A stretch of 64,000 nucleotides of DNA, taken from Malus domestica. Lineage: Eukaryota > Streptophyta > Magnoliopsida > Rosales > Rosaceae. The stretch is taken from the NCBI RefSeq assembly GCF_042453785.1, contig NC_091667.1, positions 34,836,001 to 34,900,000 on the forward strand, written 5' to 3'. A program made the translations under genes and the position numbers. Within the stretch, counting starts at the first letter, position 1, and each line of letters starts with the position of its first letter. Below, in pieces: positions 24,903 through 36,917 of this stretch. Under the pieces are notes generated by a model. It was not told the DNA's origin. It searched no databases and saw only the letters and a list, made by a program, of their open reading frames with translations.

Positions 24903-26980
24903 TTAATAATTGAATCCACCACTAGGTTGACTGTCATTAATGGTGTGCACAATCCATCTTATGAAATTATATTTCATACGAGAGTAGTTGTTTTCCAATG
25001 TTAAGTCCTCGAAACATATGTTAGGACTTATGTAATAATTTGCTAACACTAGGAAGTAGACTTCCCCCACATTTAAGGTATCTATAGAAGGTTTATAACC
25101 TTGTCATACCTTAAACAATAACTCATTACAAGAGATGACATTTTGATTATCTAACTCAATTAGCAAATTACATTTTCCATTCTTCTTATGTAAATCTCAT
25201 ATCTCAAAGATACGTGCAGCTACTCAAATAACGAAGCCAAAATGATGCTATTCAAAGGGCACCGTAACAACTATCAAAGGTTACAGTCTGAGAAAGAACT
25301 ATCATCTCCATAACTAGTAACCAAATTGTTACAGTTTGAATGAACCAAATCCATGACCCTACGACGGAAATGATCGTGCCTTTCCATGAGAAGCACTTCT
25401 TAGCTTTTATTTCAAAATTGTCAAGGATCTAGAACCCCCAGAGGAATATTATCTTCTTTTGATTATAGGCCTCAGCCTATACAATGTAATTTGTGAATCG
25501 TACATGCAACCCTTAAAATTGCAAAATATTCCCCATACTTTTAGTGTCTTTTAATTTGATTCAACATAAGTCTTGGACCTTGACCCCATAATTAAATAAG
25601 CGTCTTTTGACGTTGACAGATAACTCATCTAAAATGAGTTAAGTTTATCATTTTATTTTCGTTGCTTCTCAAAGCCAAATTTATCCACTTTCTGGGTTCT
25701 TATCATGACTGACCATGACTAAAGACTAAACCCAATTTTGCATATGCACACATATGTCTGAGTAATTGTTCAATTTCCTTCATATGTATTCCATTCTTTC
25801 CATGAATAAATATGAATAATCTGCACTCATCTTATATTCTATGATACCATGGAAGTTGGGTTCATATCTTCTACTAGAGTTTTCCAAACTGTTTCAATAC
25901 AAATTTAGAACAACCCCATTTTATTTGGGTAGTCATTCTTCATCAAGAGCTTTCGCTAACATCTTTATGAATATAAGGGTTTTCTCAACAAAACCCGATT
26001 AATCATCCTCGTGCCCAATCAAATATTGATTTCCTTTGTCCCAAGAAAGAAACATTGCATCAGTCCACGAACTGGTACACATAATTGCCCTTTTAGATTT
26101 GCAAATAATGCAAATTTTTGAATCAAGCCATTTCATTTAGCCTTAACCGTTACCTCCTTTCTAATAGAAAAGTCAATGCCAAACATACTTGCCAGATATT
26201 CATGAATGATGCAATTGAATCATGAGAATCGCATATGTGAAACAAAAGATTCATGATTGCAGTGCAACATATATTATCAATATATCCATGTTTTCTCTGA
26301 AAATATCTCAAAACCAATCATGATAATCAAAGAAAATTTAGAATAGCCATATCTGATTTCAGCCCCTAACCACAAACCACACTAAACTGATTGGTTAAAG
26401 TACCGAATACCTTTTCATGGAGATATCCAGGTCACTTATCAGTAACTCATGAAATAATTTAATTTTGTTCTTTGAAAGAAACACTCTGGGCATCACCCCA
26501 TATGACAATTCAAATTTTAACATGGTGGTAAATGGCCAGAGACATCAATACCTTATCACTGTCAAATGTAGAAAAATCTATTTATTAATTTTCTTTTAAT
26601 CTCATAAGAATGACAGATTCATTTTGGTGAGAATAACCAAGCAAGAAGGCATTTATGTTGTAACAACATATGCAAACAATGAAAGCACACATATAGCTGC
26701 CAGAAGAAAACCGAAAAATATCTTCCAGTATATACACAACGCAATTTCCATTAGTGTGGCAACATACAGACATTATTGTATATATCAAACACATCAAATA
26801 AACTAATACACATCAATATGCACATAAAATCCAGCTCCATAAATTTTCCAAACCAAAATCAGAGTTTCTTCTACTTAGCGTTTAGGGCTATGTTCAATGT
26901 TATTGATTTTAACTTCTTCTATTATGTACTCAGACTCATACTCTCTAATATTGCAAGAGAAAAAAATTATATCCTTAGAT

Positions 26981-27586
26981 TGTTAGAGCAATATTAGAAA
27001 ATATGAGAAATACAAAAGAATTTTAATAATAATAATCATAAAGAAATTTCACAACATCAATTATATATGAGATTAATATAAACAACTAGAGATAAAGTTA
27101 GAAAAACTGACAAACTTGAAGATTGAGGCTTGCATAAATGCAATATCCTAAAGATAGAATTTCGCCCCTACTCTTGTGCTTGTAGTTCGATAAGCGTCCA
27201 TCTTCTAGGATTCAACAATCTATAATCCGAAGTCAAAGCACTTTAATCTTCGGACTCTAGCGAACTTTATATATTCCGTACTCTCAAGACACGACTCGGA
27301 ATTCGACACACGAAGCATGAGAGAAACAAAGTGGGGAAACCTTATTTCTCAAGAGTAAAAATTAACTCTAATTTTCTATATCTTAATGATAATGGTTTCA
27401 TGAGTTTATATAGAACTCAAGTACTTCTTGTTAAGGAGATATAACTTTTCACCTGTAAGTATACATTACTTATCAAGGGAATACACCTAAACAACATAAC
27501 CTTTCTAAGAAATTGGTTACCACTTTTCAACAATTATTAAAATTATATATTACAATATTTCATATTATAATATATAATTTCCAACA
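26981..27586. repeat. Right LTR
   Basis: 606-bp direct repeat bounded by tgttagagcaatattag and tttccaaca, followed directly by the flanking caaga duplication. Confidence 0.88.
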
Positions 27587-27908
27587 CAAGAAAAATGGAG
27601 ATGAGAAGAAGAAAATGAAGGAACAAGCAAAATGGAAATGAGAAAAAGAATATGAAGAAGCAAGAAAAATGGAATGAGGTATGAAGAATCAACAAGAAAA
27701 TGAAGATGATGAGAAGAATATGAAGGAACATGAAAAATGGAGATGAGGAGTTTGTGCCGTGAAAGAAGATCAAGAGAGAAATATGGGGAATGTGCGTGTT
27801 GGTTATCCTATAATTAAGGTTTTGATAAATATCTTATTTATTTGATTAATAATTAAGAAAAAAGTTAAATATAAGGAGATAAATGCTTCTAATGTAAATT
27901 ATTAAGTT

Positions 27909-27910
<2 letters not shown>

Positions 27911-27949
<39 letters not shown>
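27911..27949. repeat. (AT)n microsatellite
   Basis: AT dinucleotide run in the right portion of the CACTA-like element. Confidence 0.9.
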
Positions 27950-27953
<4 letters not shown>

Positions 27954-28444
27954 GGCTCATTCATCCGCCACTAATAACTAAATTTTGTAGATGTGTTTTT
28001 TTTCGCCCCTAAAAGTAGTAACACTAATAGGGGCACTTATTGTTTCGCCTCTATTACAATTAATAGAGACAAATCTATATTTCTGCCTCTAGTAAAGATT
28101 AATAAGGGCAAATCTTTATATCCGCCTCTAATCCATTGCCCCTAATAATCACTATTCTTGTAGGCAGATGAAGGTGTGTGGGTGTGGCTGGGCTGGGATT
28201 AGGGTGGAAGGGACAAGGAGTCTCTCCTTTTTTTTCTTTTCTCTCCCTTCCCTACCTTCTTGTTTGAGCGCTCAAGATTTTACCTTTGTAGAGAGAGAGA
28301 AAAGGAGGGGAGGGAGGGAGGAGAGGAAAAAAAGGAGGGGGAGAGAATCCCCATCTGTGTGGGAGATTCCAGATGGGATGGAGGAGATGACATCTCTTGG
28401 GCTGCTGTTGCCTTTAAAAGCTTTATTTATTTATTATTAAATCA

Positions 28445-29585
28445 ATTTTTAAATTGGATGACTAAAATAATGAGTTGAGTCAATTTCACGAACTATTTAC
28501 AGTCAAAACTGAATAAGTTGATCTTATGCCATTTGTTGAAGAGGTTAATTAGAGCGATCAAATAGTAATAGACTACTACTGTGTACGTGACTGGGTTAGG
28601 AATAAACAACTTGCTCTTTTCACCACTAGTGTTTGGAATGTTGAAGGTGTGGTGGATGATGGATCCCTGATCCAAGTTATAGTATAAAGATAGCCTTCTC
28701 TATCAGTCTATTCACATATTAGTATGCATGAGCTAGCTAGCCTTCATACATACCATTGACAATTTATTTGGACCTATATATAATTTCATTTCATACCCAC
28801 ACACATGGACGGACGGAGTCAAAAACATTTTTTAGCGGGGGCAAAGAATAATGAAATTAAATGAAATTTTGATACAATGCTATTAATTTATTGTCCAACA
28901 TGATTTTGGGTAACTAGTGCTTAGAACGGTAAAATTGTAAACGATTAACTAATAGAAAAATTACATGGTTCGGAAGGGTGAGAGAGTAGGAAAAGTATAG
29001 AACGTGAGAGGATATTTTGAGTGTTTGGAGTAAAACTTCATTTCCAAGTATATAAGTAATTTATAGTTTTAGTTGGAGCATTTTTCATGATTGGGAACAA
29101 CTGCCCCGATGCGCATATGCTGCCTCCGTCCATGCCCACACATGTAAAATTATTTTATTCCAGTTTCAAAGTATAGTACATGCAATAAGATGTTTTATTG
29201 TCAAAAATACATATGCATGTAATTAACTCTAGCCAGTAGGTTAAGGAAAAACATGTTAACAATGATGCGTAACTTATGAGTAACTTGTTCACTAAAATAA
29301 AAGTCATGAGTGTTTAAACATACAAAAGTAATATCATCGCTAACACACTTTAATATAAGTGGTATGGCCCACATCTTTAAAAATATGTCTCAGCAATGAG
29401 GTTGATTTTATGCGTTCAGGTTGCATTATTAAAAACTTATTTAGCATTCATGCATTTCGGGTTCGAAACTGTCATTTCCTAGAAGTTTGGAACCCTTCCT
29501 CCCGCCTTAATAATAATCATTTTAAAAAATAAAAAAACTTGTTTAGCAACATAGTGTGGATAAGCAAGCCAGGAAGAGAACTTAA
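28445..29585. other. Chitinase spacer remainder with MITE
   Basis: About 28445-28690 is homologous to about 39510-39720 (tgccatttgttgaag, cttgctcttttcacc, gtggtggatgatggatcc), so it is the 3' half of the duplicated chitinase spacer. The stretch after 28690 is AT-rich and holds the MITE at 28804-29134. No gene is seen. Confidence 0.65.
28804..29134. mobile_element. 331-bp non-autonomous hAT MITE
   Basis: The left end catggacggacggagtc and the right end, reverse-complemented, catggacggaggc form inverted repeats (the left has a small ggac duplication). Perfect 8-bp duplications cccacaca flank it at 28796-28803 and 29135-29142. The ends resemble those of the coding hAT transposon at 11411-14836 (caaggacggagc), so that transposase class may have mobilised it. 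Confidence 0.85.
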
Positions 29586-30296
<711 letters not shown>

Positions 30297-30372
30297 CTAG
30301 TGTTATCGTGGAAACTGACGAAGTTATGTTCTTTTTTTTATTTTTTTTTAAACATGGGTTTAACTTTAAAGT

Positions 30373-33300
30373 AACTCCGCCTATGTAAGTTTATCTTACA
30401 TTGCCGGTCCCAAGCCCGGATAAAGGAGGAGGGGGAGGGCGTCAGGTAGTCGACAGCCAGCACTCCACAGTTACGTCGAATCCTTATGACAATGAATCCA
30501 GAACGAAATCGCGCTAAAGCTAGGACGTCATCCGTAAGTGGCGCGCTATGTGGCCCGAGCACAGTGATAAGTGAGAAAGGGTCGCTGTATCTCCATCGAC
30601 ACCCGGATGCAGTGTTAAATGAGCAAGGGGGCCATAGAAACTTCTTTTCGAACGACTCCACTCAAAGTTGTTTGAGAGCATATGCTCCTATCAACTTTAC
30701 ACAGGACACACAAAAGAAGTACTTTGATCCTATTAGACGGGGGATGGTAAAGAAGCTAGGACAGAATGGTAGAGTTCAAGAGAGTAGAATGCGTTTAGGA
30801 ACGTGGAATATAGGAACCTTAACGGGAAAATCTATGGAAGTAGTGGAAGTTATGGTGAGGAGAAGGATAAATATTATGTGCCTACAAGAAACTAAGTGGG
30901 TTGGTCTTAAGGCAAAGGATCTAGAAAACTCAGGGTTTAAGCTTTGGTATTCGGGCACAAATAAAACGAGAAACGGTGTTGGCATCATTGTGGACAAGAC
31001 ATTGACACAAGATGTTGTACATGTCAAGAGGGTAGGAGATAGAATCATGGCAATCAAGATTGTAATAGGACAAGAACTCATCAATGTGATTAGTGCGTAC
31101 GCACCTCAAGTAGGGTTGGATACGAGTTCGAAGGAGAAATTTTGGGAAGAACTTGGAGACTTGGTGCAAGGAATTGCTCAGACGGAGAAGTTATTTATAG
31201 AAGGAGATTTAAATGGACACGTGGGTAGAGAGACATGCAACTATGGAGGTTTTCATGGTGGCCATGGTTTTGGGGAGAGAAATGAGGATGGGGAAGCTAT
31301 CTTGGATTTTGCAATGACATATGATCTCTTCTTAGCCAACACATTCTTTAAGAAGAGAGAAGAACATGTGATCACCTACAAGAGTGGGTCGTCAAAAACA
31401 CAAATAGATTTTCTTCTAATGAGGAAAGGGGATCGTATAACTTGTAAGGATTGCAAAGTTATACCGGGGGAGAGCTTGGCTAATCAACATCGCTTGTTGG
31501 TGATGGATGTACATATCAAAAGAGTGAGAAAAAAGAACAAGACTTGGAAGTGCCCAAAGACTAGATGGTGGAATCTAAAAGGAGAAAAACAAGTCATTTT
31601 CAAAGAGCAAGTAATCACCCAGTGTGTGTGGGATAGAGAGGGGGAAGCTAGCCAAATGTGGGATTCCATGGCTAGCTGTATCCGAAAAGTAGCAAAAGAG
31701 GTATTAGGAGAGTCCAAGGGCTTTGCTCCACACCAAAAGGAATCTTGGTGGTGGAATGAGGAGGTACAAACAAAGGTAAAGGCTAAGAAGGAATGTTGTA
31801 AAGCCTTATACAAGGATAGGACCGATGAAAATGGTGAAAGGTATAGAAGAGCGAAGCAAGAGGCGAAGGAAGCTGTGAGAGAAGCTAAGTTAGCGGCTTA
31901 TGACGATATGTATAAGCGACTAGATACCAAAGAAGGAGAGTTGGATATCTATAAACTAGCTAGAGCAAGGGAAAAGAAGACAAGGGACCTAAACCAAGTG
32001 AGGTGCATCAAGGATGAGGATGGAAAGGTTCTTGCTACAGAGAACGCGGTCAAAGACAGATGGAGAGGTTATTTTCATAATCTTCTCAATGAAGGACATG
32101 AAAGGAGTACTCCTTTAGGGGAGTTGAGTAACTCAGAAGAGTGTAGAAACTACTCCTTTTATCGTCGAATCAGGAAGGAAGAAGTGGTTGTAGCTTTGAA
32201 GAAGATGAAGCATAGAAAAGCAGTGGGCCCAGACGATATACCGATTGAAGTGTGGAAAGCCTTGGGAGAGACAGGTATAGCATGACTCACTGACCTTTTC
32301 AATAGTATTTTGAAAATGAAGAAGATGCCAAACGAGTGGCGAAAGAGCACCTTGGTGCCTATTTACAAGAATAAGGGCGACGTACAAAATTGCATGAACT
32401 ATAGGGGTATTAAGCTAATGAGTCATACAATGAAGCTATGGGAAAGAGTCATTGAGCATAGATTGAGGCAAGAGACACGGGTTTCGGACAACCAATTCGG
32501 GTTCATGCCAGGGCGCTCAACCATGGAGGCAATCTATCTCTTACGAAGATTGATGGAAAGATATAGAGATGGGAAAAAGGATTTACACATGGTCTTTATA
32601 GATTTGGAAAAAGCGTATGATAGGGTCCCAAGAGACATTCTTTGGAGGATTTTAGAGAAGAAAGGAGTATGAGTAGCATATATCCAAGCTATAAAGGATA
32701 TGTATGAAGGAGCAAAGACTGCCGTAAGAACTCATGAAGGACAAACCGAAAGCTTCCCCATAACTGTAGGATTACATCAAGGCTCATCCTTAAGTCCTTA
32801 CCTTTTTGCGTTGGTAATGGATGAGTTAACAGGACATATTCAAGATGATATTCCTTGGTGTATGCTTTTCGCAGACGATATAGTGTTGATAGATGAAACT
32901 CAGGAAGGGGTAAATGCGAAGCTTAACCTTTGGAAAGAAGTGTTGGAATCTAAAGGTCTTCGCCTAAGCCGATCAAAGACAGAATATATGGAGTGCAAGT
33001 TCAGTGCAAATGGAGGCCAAAATGAGTTAGGGGTGAGGATCGGAGATCAGGAAATACCAAAGAGCGACCGTTTTCGCTACCTATGATCTATCTTGCAAAA
33101 GAACGGAGAATTAAATGGAGATCTCAACCATAGAATACAAGCTGGATGGATGAAGTGGAAGAGTGCATCCGGCGTGTTGTGTGATCGTCGTATGCCACTG
33201 AAGCTTAAGGGAAAATTTTATAGGACGGCAATAAGGCCGGCGATGCTGTATGGCACAGAATGTTGGGCAGTGAAACACCAACACGTACATAAAATGGGTG

Positions 33301-33636
33301 TAGCGGAGATGAGGATGCTTCGTTGGATGTGTGGGCACACGAGAAAGGATAAGATTAGGAATGAGGATATTCGAGGTAAAGTAGGAGTAGCCGAAATTGA
33401 AGGAAAACTGAGAGAAAATCGGTTACGGTGGTTTGGATATGTGCAAAGAAGGCCTACTGACGTTCCGGTTAGAAGATGCGACTACGGGACAGAGGTTCAG
33501 GGCCGAAGGGGTAGAGGAAGACCTAGGAAAACTTTGGAAGATACTCTAAGAAAAGACTTAGAGTACTTGGATCTAACGGAGGACATGACACAGGATCGAG
33601 CACAATGGCGTTCTAAGATTCATATAGCCGACCCGA
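30373..33636 (+). mobile_element. RTE-type LINE, near full length, decayed
   Basis: About 3.26 kb, the usual size for plant RTE elements. One reading frame from 30486 to 33644 carries an apurinic-type endonuclease (MRLGTWNIGTLTGKSMEV, CLQETKW, GDLNGHVG, STKTQIDF-like) and then the reverse transcriptase ([49 protein letters not shown]). Three in-frame TGA codons at 32282-32284, about 32670 and 33084-33086 interrupt the reverse-transcriptase half, so this copy is inactive. It lacks the final ~40 bp and the GTT tail, where LTR-derived sequence abuts. Confidence 0.88.
30486..32285 (+). pseudogene. LINE ORF, endonuclease plus start of reverse transcriptase
   Basis: A 599-codon open part of the RTE polyprotein. 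The N-terminal ~90 residues are poorly conserved. The EEP-type endonuclease domain runs from about residue 100 to 320 with E in QETKW, GDLNGH and the terminal SxxxxxDF/LL segment. A basic linker (KKECCKALYKD, RRAKQEAKEAVREAK) precedes reverse-transcriptase motif 1. The frame continues after the stop into 32310-33644. Annotators often call such ORFs craniofacial development protein 2-like; it is LINE-encoded, not a host gene. Confidence 0.85.
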
Positions 33637-33904
33637 CTCAGTGACTTGGATTTTTCAAGTCTTCAATCGAGAAGTTTTCCCCACTCGGGAAATTAAGGGA
33701 ACACTACCTCAACCTACAGGCTCCACTCACAAAGCTTCAACATACAAGCTTCAACAAAAGAAAAATTCAAAGAACTTAGTGAAGAAGGCTTTGGTGTATT
33801 TAACACAATACGTTGAAATGAAACAAAGCTTGTTTATTGATATCTCCGATAAGTTAAAAATATGTACATATACATGAGTCAAATAAACAAACAAGAGGGA
33901 GCCT

Positions 33905-34579
33905 TCACAAAGGTTGCTTAGGAGAAGTCTCAGCAGTCGGCAGAGCCCCAGAAAGAGAAGGCACTGGAGAGGGATCATTCGGAGCCTCAGTACTGGACAG
34001 CACCCTAGAAGGAGGAGGCATCAGAGGTTGATCATTTGGAGCTTCATTACGCGGTACAGCCCCAGAAGACGAAGGCAATAAATGCCTTTGGAACAAACCC
34101 ACAAACCTTTGATGATCATGTAAAATCTGACCATCAGATTCCTTCATCTGGTCAAGCTTCCTCTTCATGTTTGTAGCATAGTCATGAGCGAGCCGGTGCA
34201 ACTGTTTATTCTCATGCTTGAGCCCTCTAATCTCCTGTTTGAGACTCATCACTTCAGCCGCCAATGATTTAACTTGGCGGGTTCGAGCAAATAGGCGTTG
34301 GGCCATATTAGACACAGAACCTGCACACTGAACACTGAGAGCCAGAGAATCCTTAACAGCCAACTCATCAGACCGTTTGGAAAGTAGTCTGTTATCTTTG
34401 GGAGTGAGAAGGTTCCTGGCCACTACCGCAGCGGTCATATCATTCTTCATCACGGAATCCCCAACGGTAAGATGACCAGTAGGGGATAAGAAGGATGGGC
34501 GCCATATGTTGTCTGGAGAAGGCGTGGCTGCCTTTTCAACAAGGTTCAAGTCAAAACGACGGTCGGAGGGGCCAGACAT
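33905..34579 (-). CDS. Repeat-borne coiled-coil ORF, 224 aa, function unknown
   Basis: Family not recognised. The N-terminus (MSGPSDRRFDLNL) has a DLN-type acidic/leucine motif. A middle helix-rich stretch (LAAEVMSLKQEIRGLKHENK, about residues 105-145) has leucine heptads typical of a coiled coil. The C-terminal third is Pro/Ser-rich with two near repeats around SRVLSSTEAPNDPSP and SGALPTAE. A near-identical 226-aa ORF is open at 45993-46673 in the other copy of the repeat. Whether it is expressed is unknown. It may be a captured host fragment carried by the retroelement. Confidence 0.45.
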   Translation of the reverse strand: MSGPSDRRFDLNLVEKAATPSPDNIWRPSFLSPTGHLTVGDSVMKNDMTAAVVARNLLTPKDNRLLSKRSDELAVKDSLALSVQCAGSVSNMAQRLFARTRQVKSLAAEVMSLKQEIRGLKHENKQLHRLAHDYATNMKRKLDQMKESDGQILHDHQRFVGLFQRHLLPSSSGAVPRNEAPNDQPLMPPPSRVLSSTEAPNDPSPVPSLSGALPTAETSPKQPL

Positions 34580-34718
34580 TTTTAAAGGTGTTGAAGAGAA
34601 AAGAGGTCGGACAAATCAAGATCTTAGAAATGCAAGAATGAAGCTTCTACTGGTGGAGATTCAAGTGTGCTTTGGAATTAATACCAGTCTCTATAAAAAT
34701 CCGCACTCGATGGAGCTT

Positions 34719-34965
34719 CAGAAATCGAAGAGGCGCCTGCTCAGAAATCGAAAAAGCGTTTGCTTTCTCAAAAGTTAGGCTGCTCAGAGACCACGAGGGC
34801 CGATCTCAAGAATCGAAAAGGCGTTTGCTCTCTCAAAAGCTGGGCTGCTCAAAGACCACGAAGGTCGATCGCAGAAATCGAAGAGGCGCTTGCTTTCTCA
34901 AAAGATGGGCTGCTCAGAGACCACGAGGGCCGATCTCAGAAATCGAAGAGGCACTTGCTTTTTCA
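34719..34965. repeat. Tandem repeat, ~65-bp period, about 3.5 units
   Basis: Units beginning agaaatcgaagaggcg and continuing through ctttctcaaaag, gggctgctcagagaccacga recur at about 34743, 34809, 34873 and 34938. The inverted copy near 45770-45860 has fewer units, so the array has changed length. Confidence 0.85.
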
Positions 34966-35397
34966 GCCTTGTCAGCACCTATCACATGCACACTCAACTT
35001 TGCGGAAATTACGGGCATTTTGTCGAAGATTTCTAGTGAAGTAGAAAGCACGTAAATGTTACTGTTCAATCATTCACTTTCCACACGCAACATCAGCTCA
35101 CGGGTACCACAGATAACTTTGCCAAAAATCTCTGACAAAGTTTAGACACGTGAAGCTTGCAGCTCCCATTACATCGCTATGACCAAGAAGGGTAAAAGAA
35201 TAGCAAAGAAACAGCACTAACAAAGTTTAGACACATAAATTTTGAAGGTCTAGCTACCATATTATTACCCACAAAGGTAAAGGAACATGACCATTGCTGG
35301 ATAATTGGAAAGTCCCTGTGGGTCAACCTCTGTGCTCCGTGGCAAGGTAGACTAGCAAACAGGCCTAACCTTTACTCACATTCGAGAAAACACTCCC

Positions 35398-35652
35398 AAC
35401 AAGATTGCTTGCTTCAAGATCGAAGAGGCACCGTCTTCCGAATCTCGAGAGCCAGACTCCCAACATGATTACTTTCTCAAAAAGCGACGAGACACCGCTC
35501 TCCGAATCTCGAGAGCTAGACTCCTAGCAGGATTGCTTTCTCAAAAATCGAAGAGGCACCGTTCTCCGAATCTCGAGAGACAGATCCCCGACATGATTGC
35601 TTGTTCGAAAACCAAAGAGGCACCGCTTTCTCAACTTCGAGAGCCTCTTAAC
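35398..35652. repeat. Tandem repeat, ~68-bp period, about 3.5 units
   Basis: Units with gaagaggcaccg, ttctccgaatctcgagag and catgattgctttctcaaaa repeat four times with moderate divergence. They are distantly similar to the 65-bp array upstream (cgaagaggc, tttctcaaaa). Confidence 0.8.
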
Positions 35653-35712
35653 AGACAGGCAGACCTGCAAAAATGCTCAACCCTTCCTCATATCTGAGAG
35701 GGCACTCCCAAC

Positions 35713-36917
35713 CATGGAAGAAAATATCCAAAATATCGGCGAAATATCGCCGATATTTTCGTTTTTTTGAGTTACCGATATTTTAATGAGTATCCAATGA
35801 GTTTTCGTCAAAATATCGCGATATTATCGATAATATCACGATATTAGCTATAATATCGCGATATTAACTATAATATCGCGATATTAACTATAATATCACG
35901 ATATTAGTCCAAAAATTCCTGAAAATTTTGAAAAGTCTCAATTTTGAGCATACAGGGGTTCGAACCCCTCCCACTTAACTCCTTAACGCCTTAACCATTA
36001 TACCACTTATGTTGTTGTGATAATATGCTACAATATTTATATATATGCTTTTGTTTTGAATTCTTTTTACAAGAAACAAATTTGCACATATTCCAAATTT
36101 TTTGTGGTATTATATTTTAAATTGTGTCAATTAATTACTTAGTCAATGGCATGTGGTTTTTAATTTTTCTATTTTTTATTTGGTCACTTACATGGTAGGG
36201 CTGGAAAAAATTCTGGAAAATCCCAAACCAAACCGAAAAAGTCCCAAACCCAAACCAAAAAATCCCAAACCAAAACCATCATGAAGTTTGGGAATCCCAT
36301 CTCGAAAAATACCGAAATTTTCGATATGGGATTGGTTTCCAAATCCCATTTGTTTGGTAATCCCGAAAAATACCGAAGTATTTGGTTTCCTATTGACTTT
36401 TGGGTTTTGGTTCTTGAAAACCATTGCCATGGTTGCTAACTACTCTTCAAAATACACTCACTCTACACATAGAGATGATGAAGATAGTGAAAATTTTGAA
36501 CCTCATAGGAACTCTATGTGGTACTAAGTCACTCATGTATCTTACCATGCAATGTATAAAGTGTAAAATATTGTACTAATTCATTATATATAAATGATTA
36601 TGGTGTGTTTAGACTTCTTTCATTAATTTCTACATATTTTCTACACTCACAATGTTTGTCAGCTCGCTATATAATCAACTTGATAATGTTAAATCCATCA
36701 TGCAATGCATTTCATTCCAATTTTTTGTGATAAACTAATAGATAATTGACTAAATAAACATCCTGCAAAGTTTCAATAAAAATTTCCAAGTTTTTCTTAC
36801 AATTTCCGTGGTTTCCATGTAATTTTTATCGATATCGATATTATCCCGATATTTCCATCGATATTCCTTGTTTTCGAACTACCGATATTTCCGATATTAC
36901 CGATATTTTCTTCCTTG
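35713..36917. mobile_element. 1,205-bp hAT-like non-autonomous element rich in ATATCGCGATAT repeats
   Basis: The ends catggaagaaaatatc and (reverse complement) caaggaagaaaatatcgg are inverted repeats. Perfect 8-bp duplications ctcccaac flank it at 35705-35712 and 36918-36925. Both subterminal zones carry clustered palindromes of the type atatcgcgatat and accgatattt. The interior holds a tRNA-like stretch (35945-36015) and an inverted segment of aaatcccaaacc wording at about 36195-36440 that may be yet another old insertion. No transposase is present. Confidence 0.82.
35945..36015 (-). other. tRNA-like sequence (Pol III boxes) inside the MITE
   Basis: On the minus strand, tggtataatggttaaggcg resembles an A-box/D-arm and aggggttcgaacccct is a perfect T-arm stem-loop. 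No complete acceptor stem can be paired, so a working tRNA is unlikely. A SINE head or tRNA relic fits better. Confidence 0.5.

Larger units (their letters stand above)
23523..27586. mobile_element. Non-autonomous LTR retroelement (4,064 bp), fossil
   Basis: Two long terminal repeats, 23523-24132 and 26981-27586, start tgtta and end ccaaca. The 5-bp duplications caaga flank them at 23518-23522 and 27587-27591. The internal part is about 2.85 kb and shows no gag or pol coding capacity I can recognise, so the element is non-coding. Strand and superfamily are uncertain; the wording just after the left repeat (atcccccacatgaatg) is reminiscent of Copia-related elements. By eye the two repeats are about 95-97% alike, which at usual plant rates means an age of the order of one to two million years. 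Confidence 0.85.
22430..28156. mobile_element. Non-autonomous CACTA-like element with nested insertions
   Basis: Subterminal zones at 22430-22560 and 27970-28156 carry many copies, on both strands, of a motif of the type ttaggggcgaaa / cgcccctaa, typical of CACTA (En/Spm) ends. The right end reads attcttgtag, the complement of the CACTACAAGAA-type terminus with its last bases altered. The left terminus is not resolved. No transposase is visible. An LTR retroelement at 23523-27586 occupies the middle. The block as a whole interrupts the chitinase spacer between about 21915 and 28445, judged from the homologous uninterrupted spacer at 39478-39520. Confidence 0.5.

Noticed and set aside
36195-36440. 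A separate MITE with gggctggaaaa and aaatcccaaacc arms
   Set aside because: Arms pair partly and a six-of-eight flanking match exists, but the right terminus is not convincing; left as a note under the element at 35713-36917.
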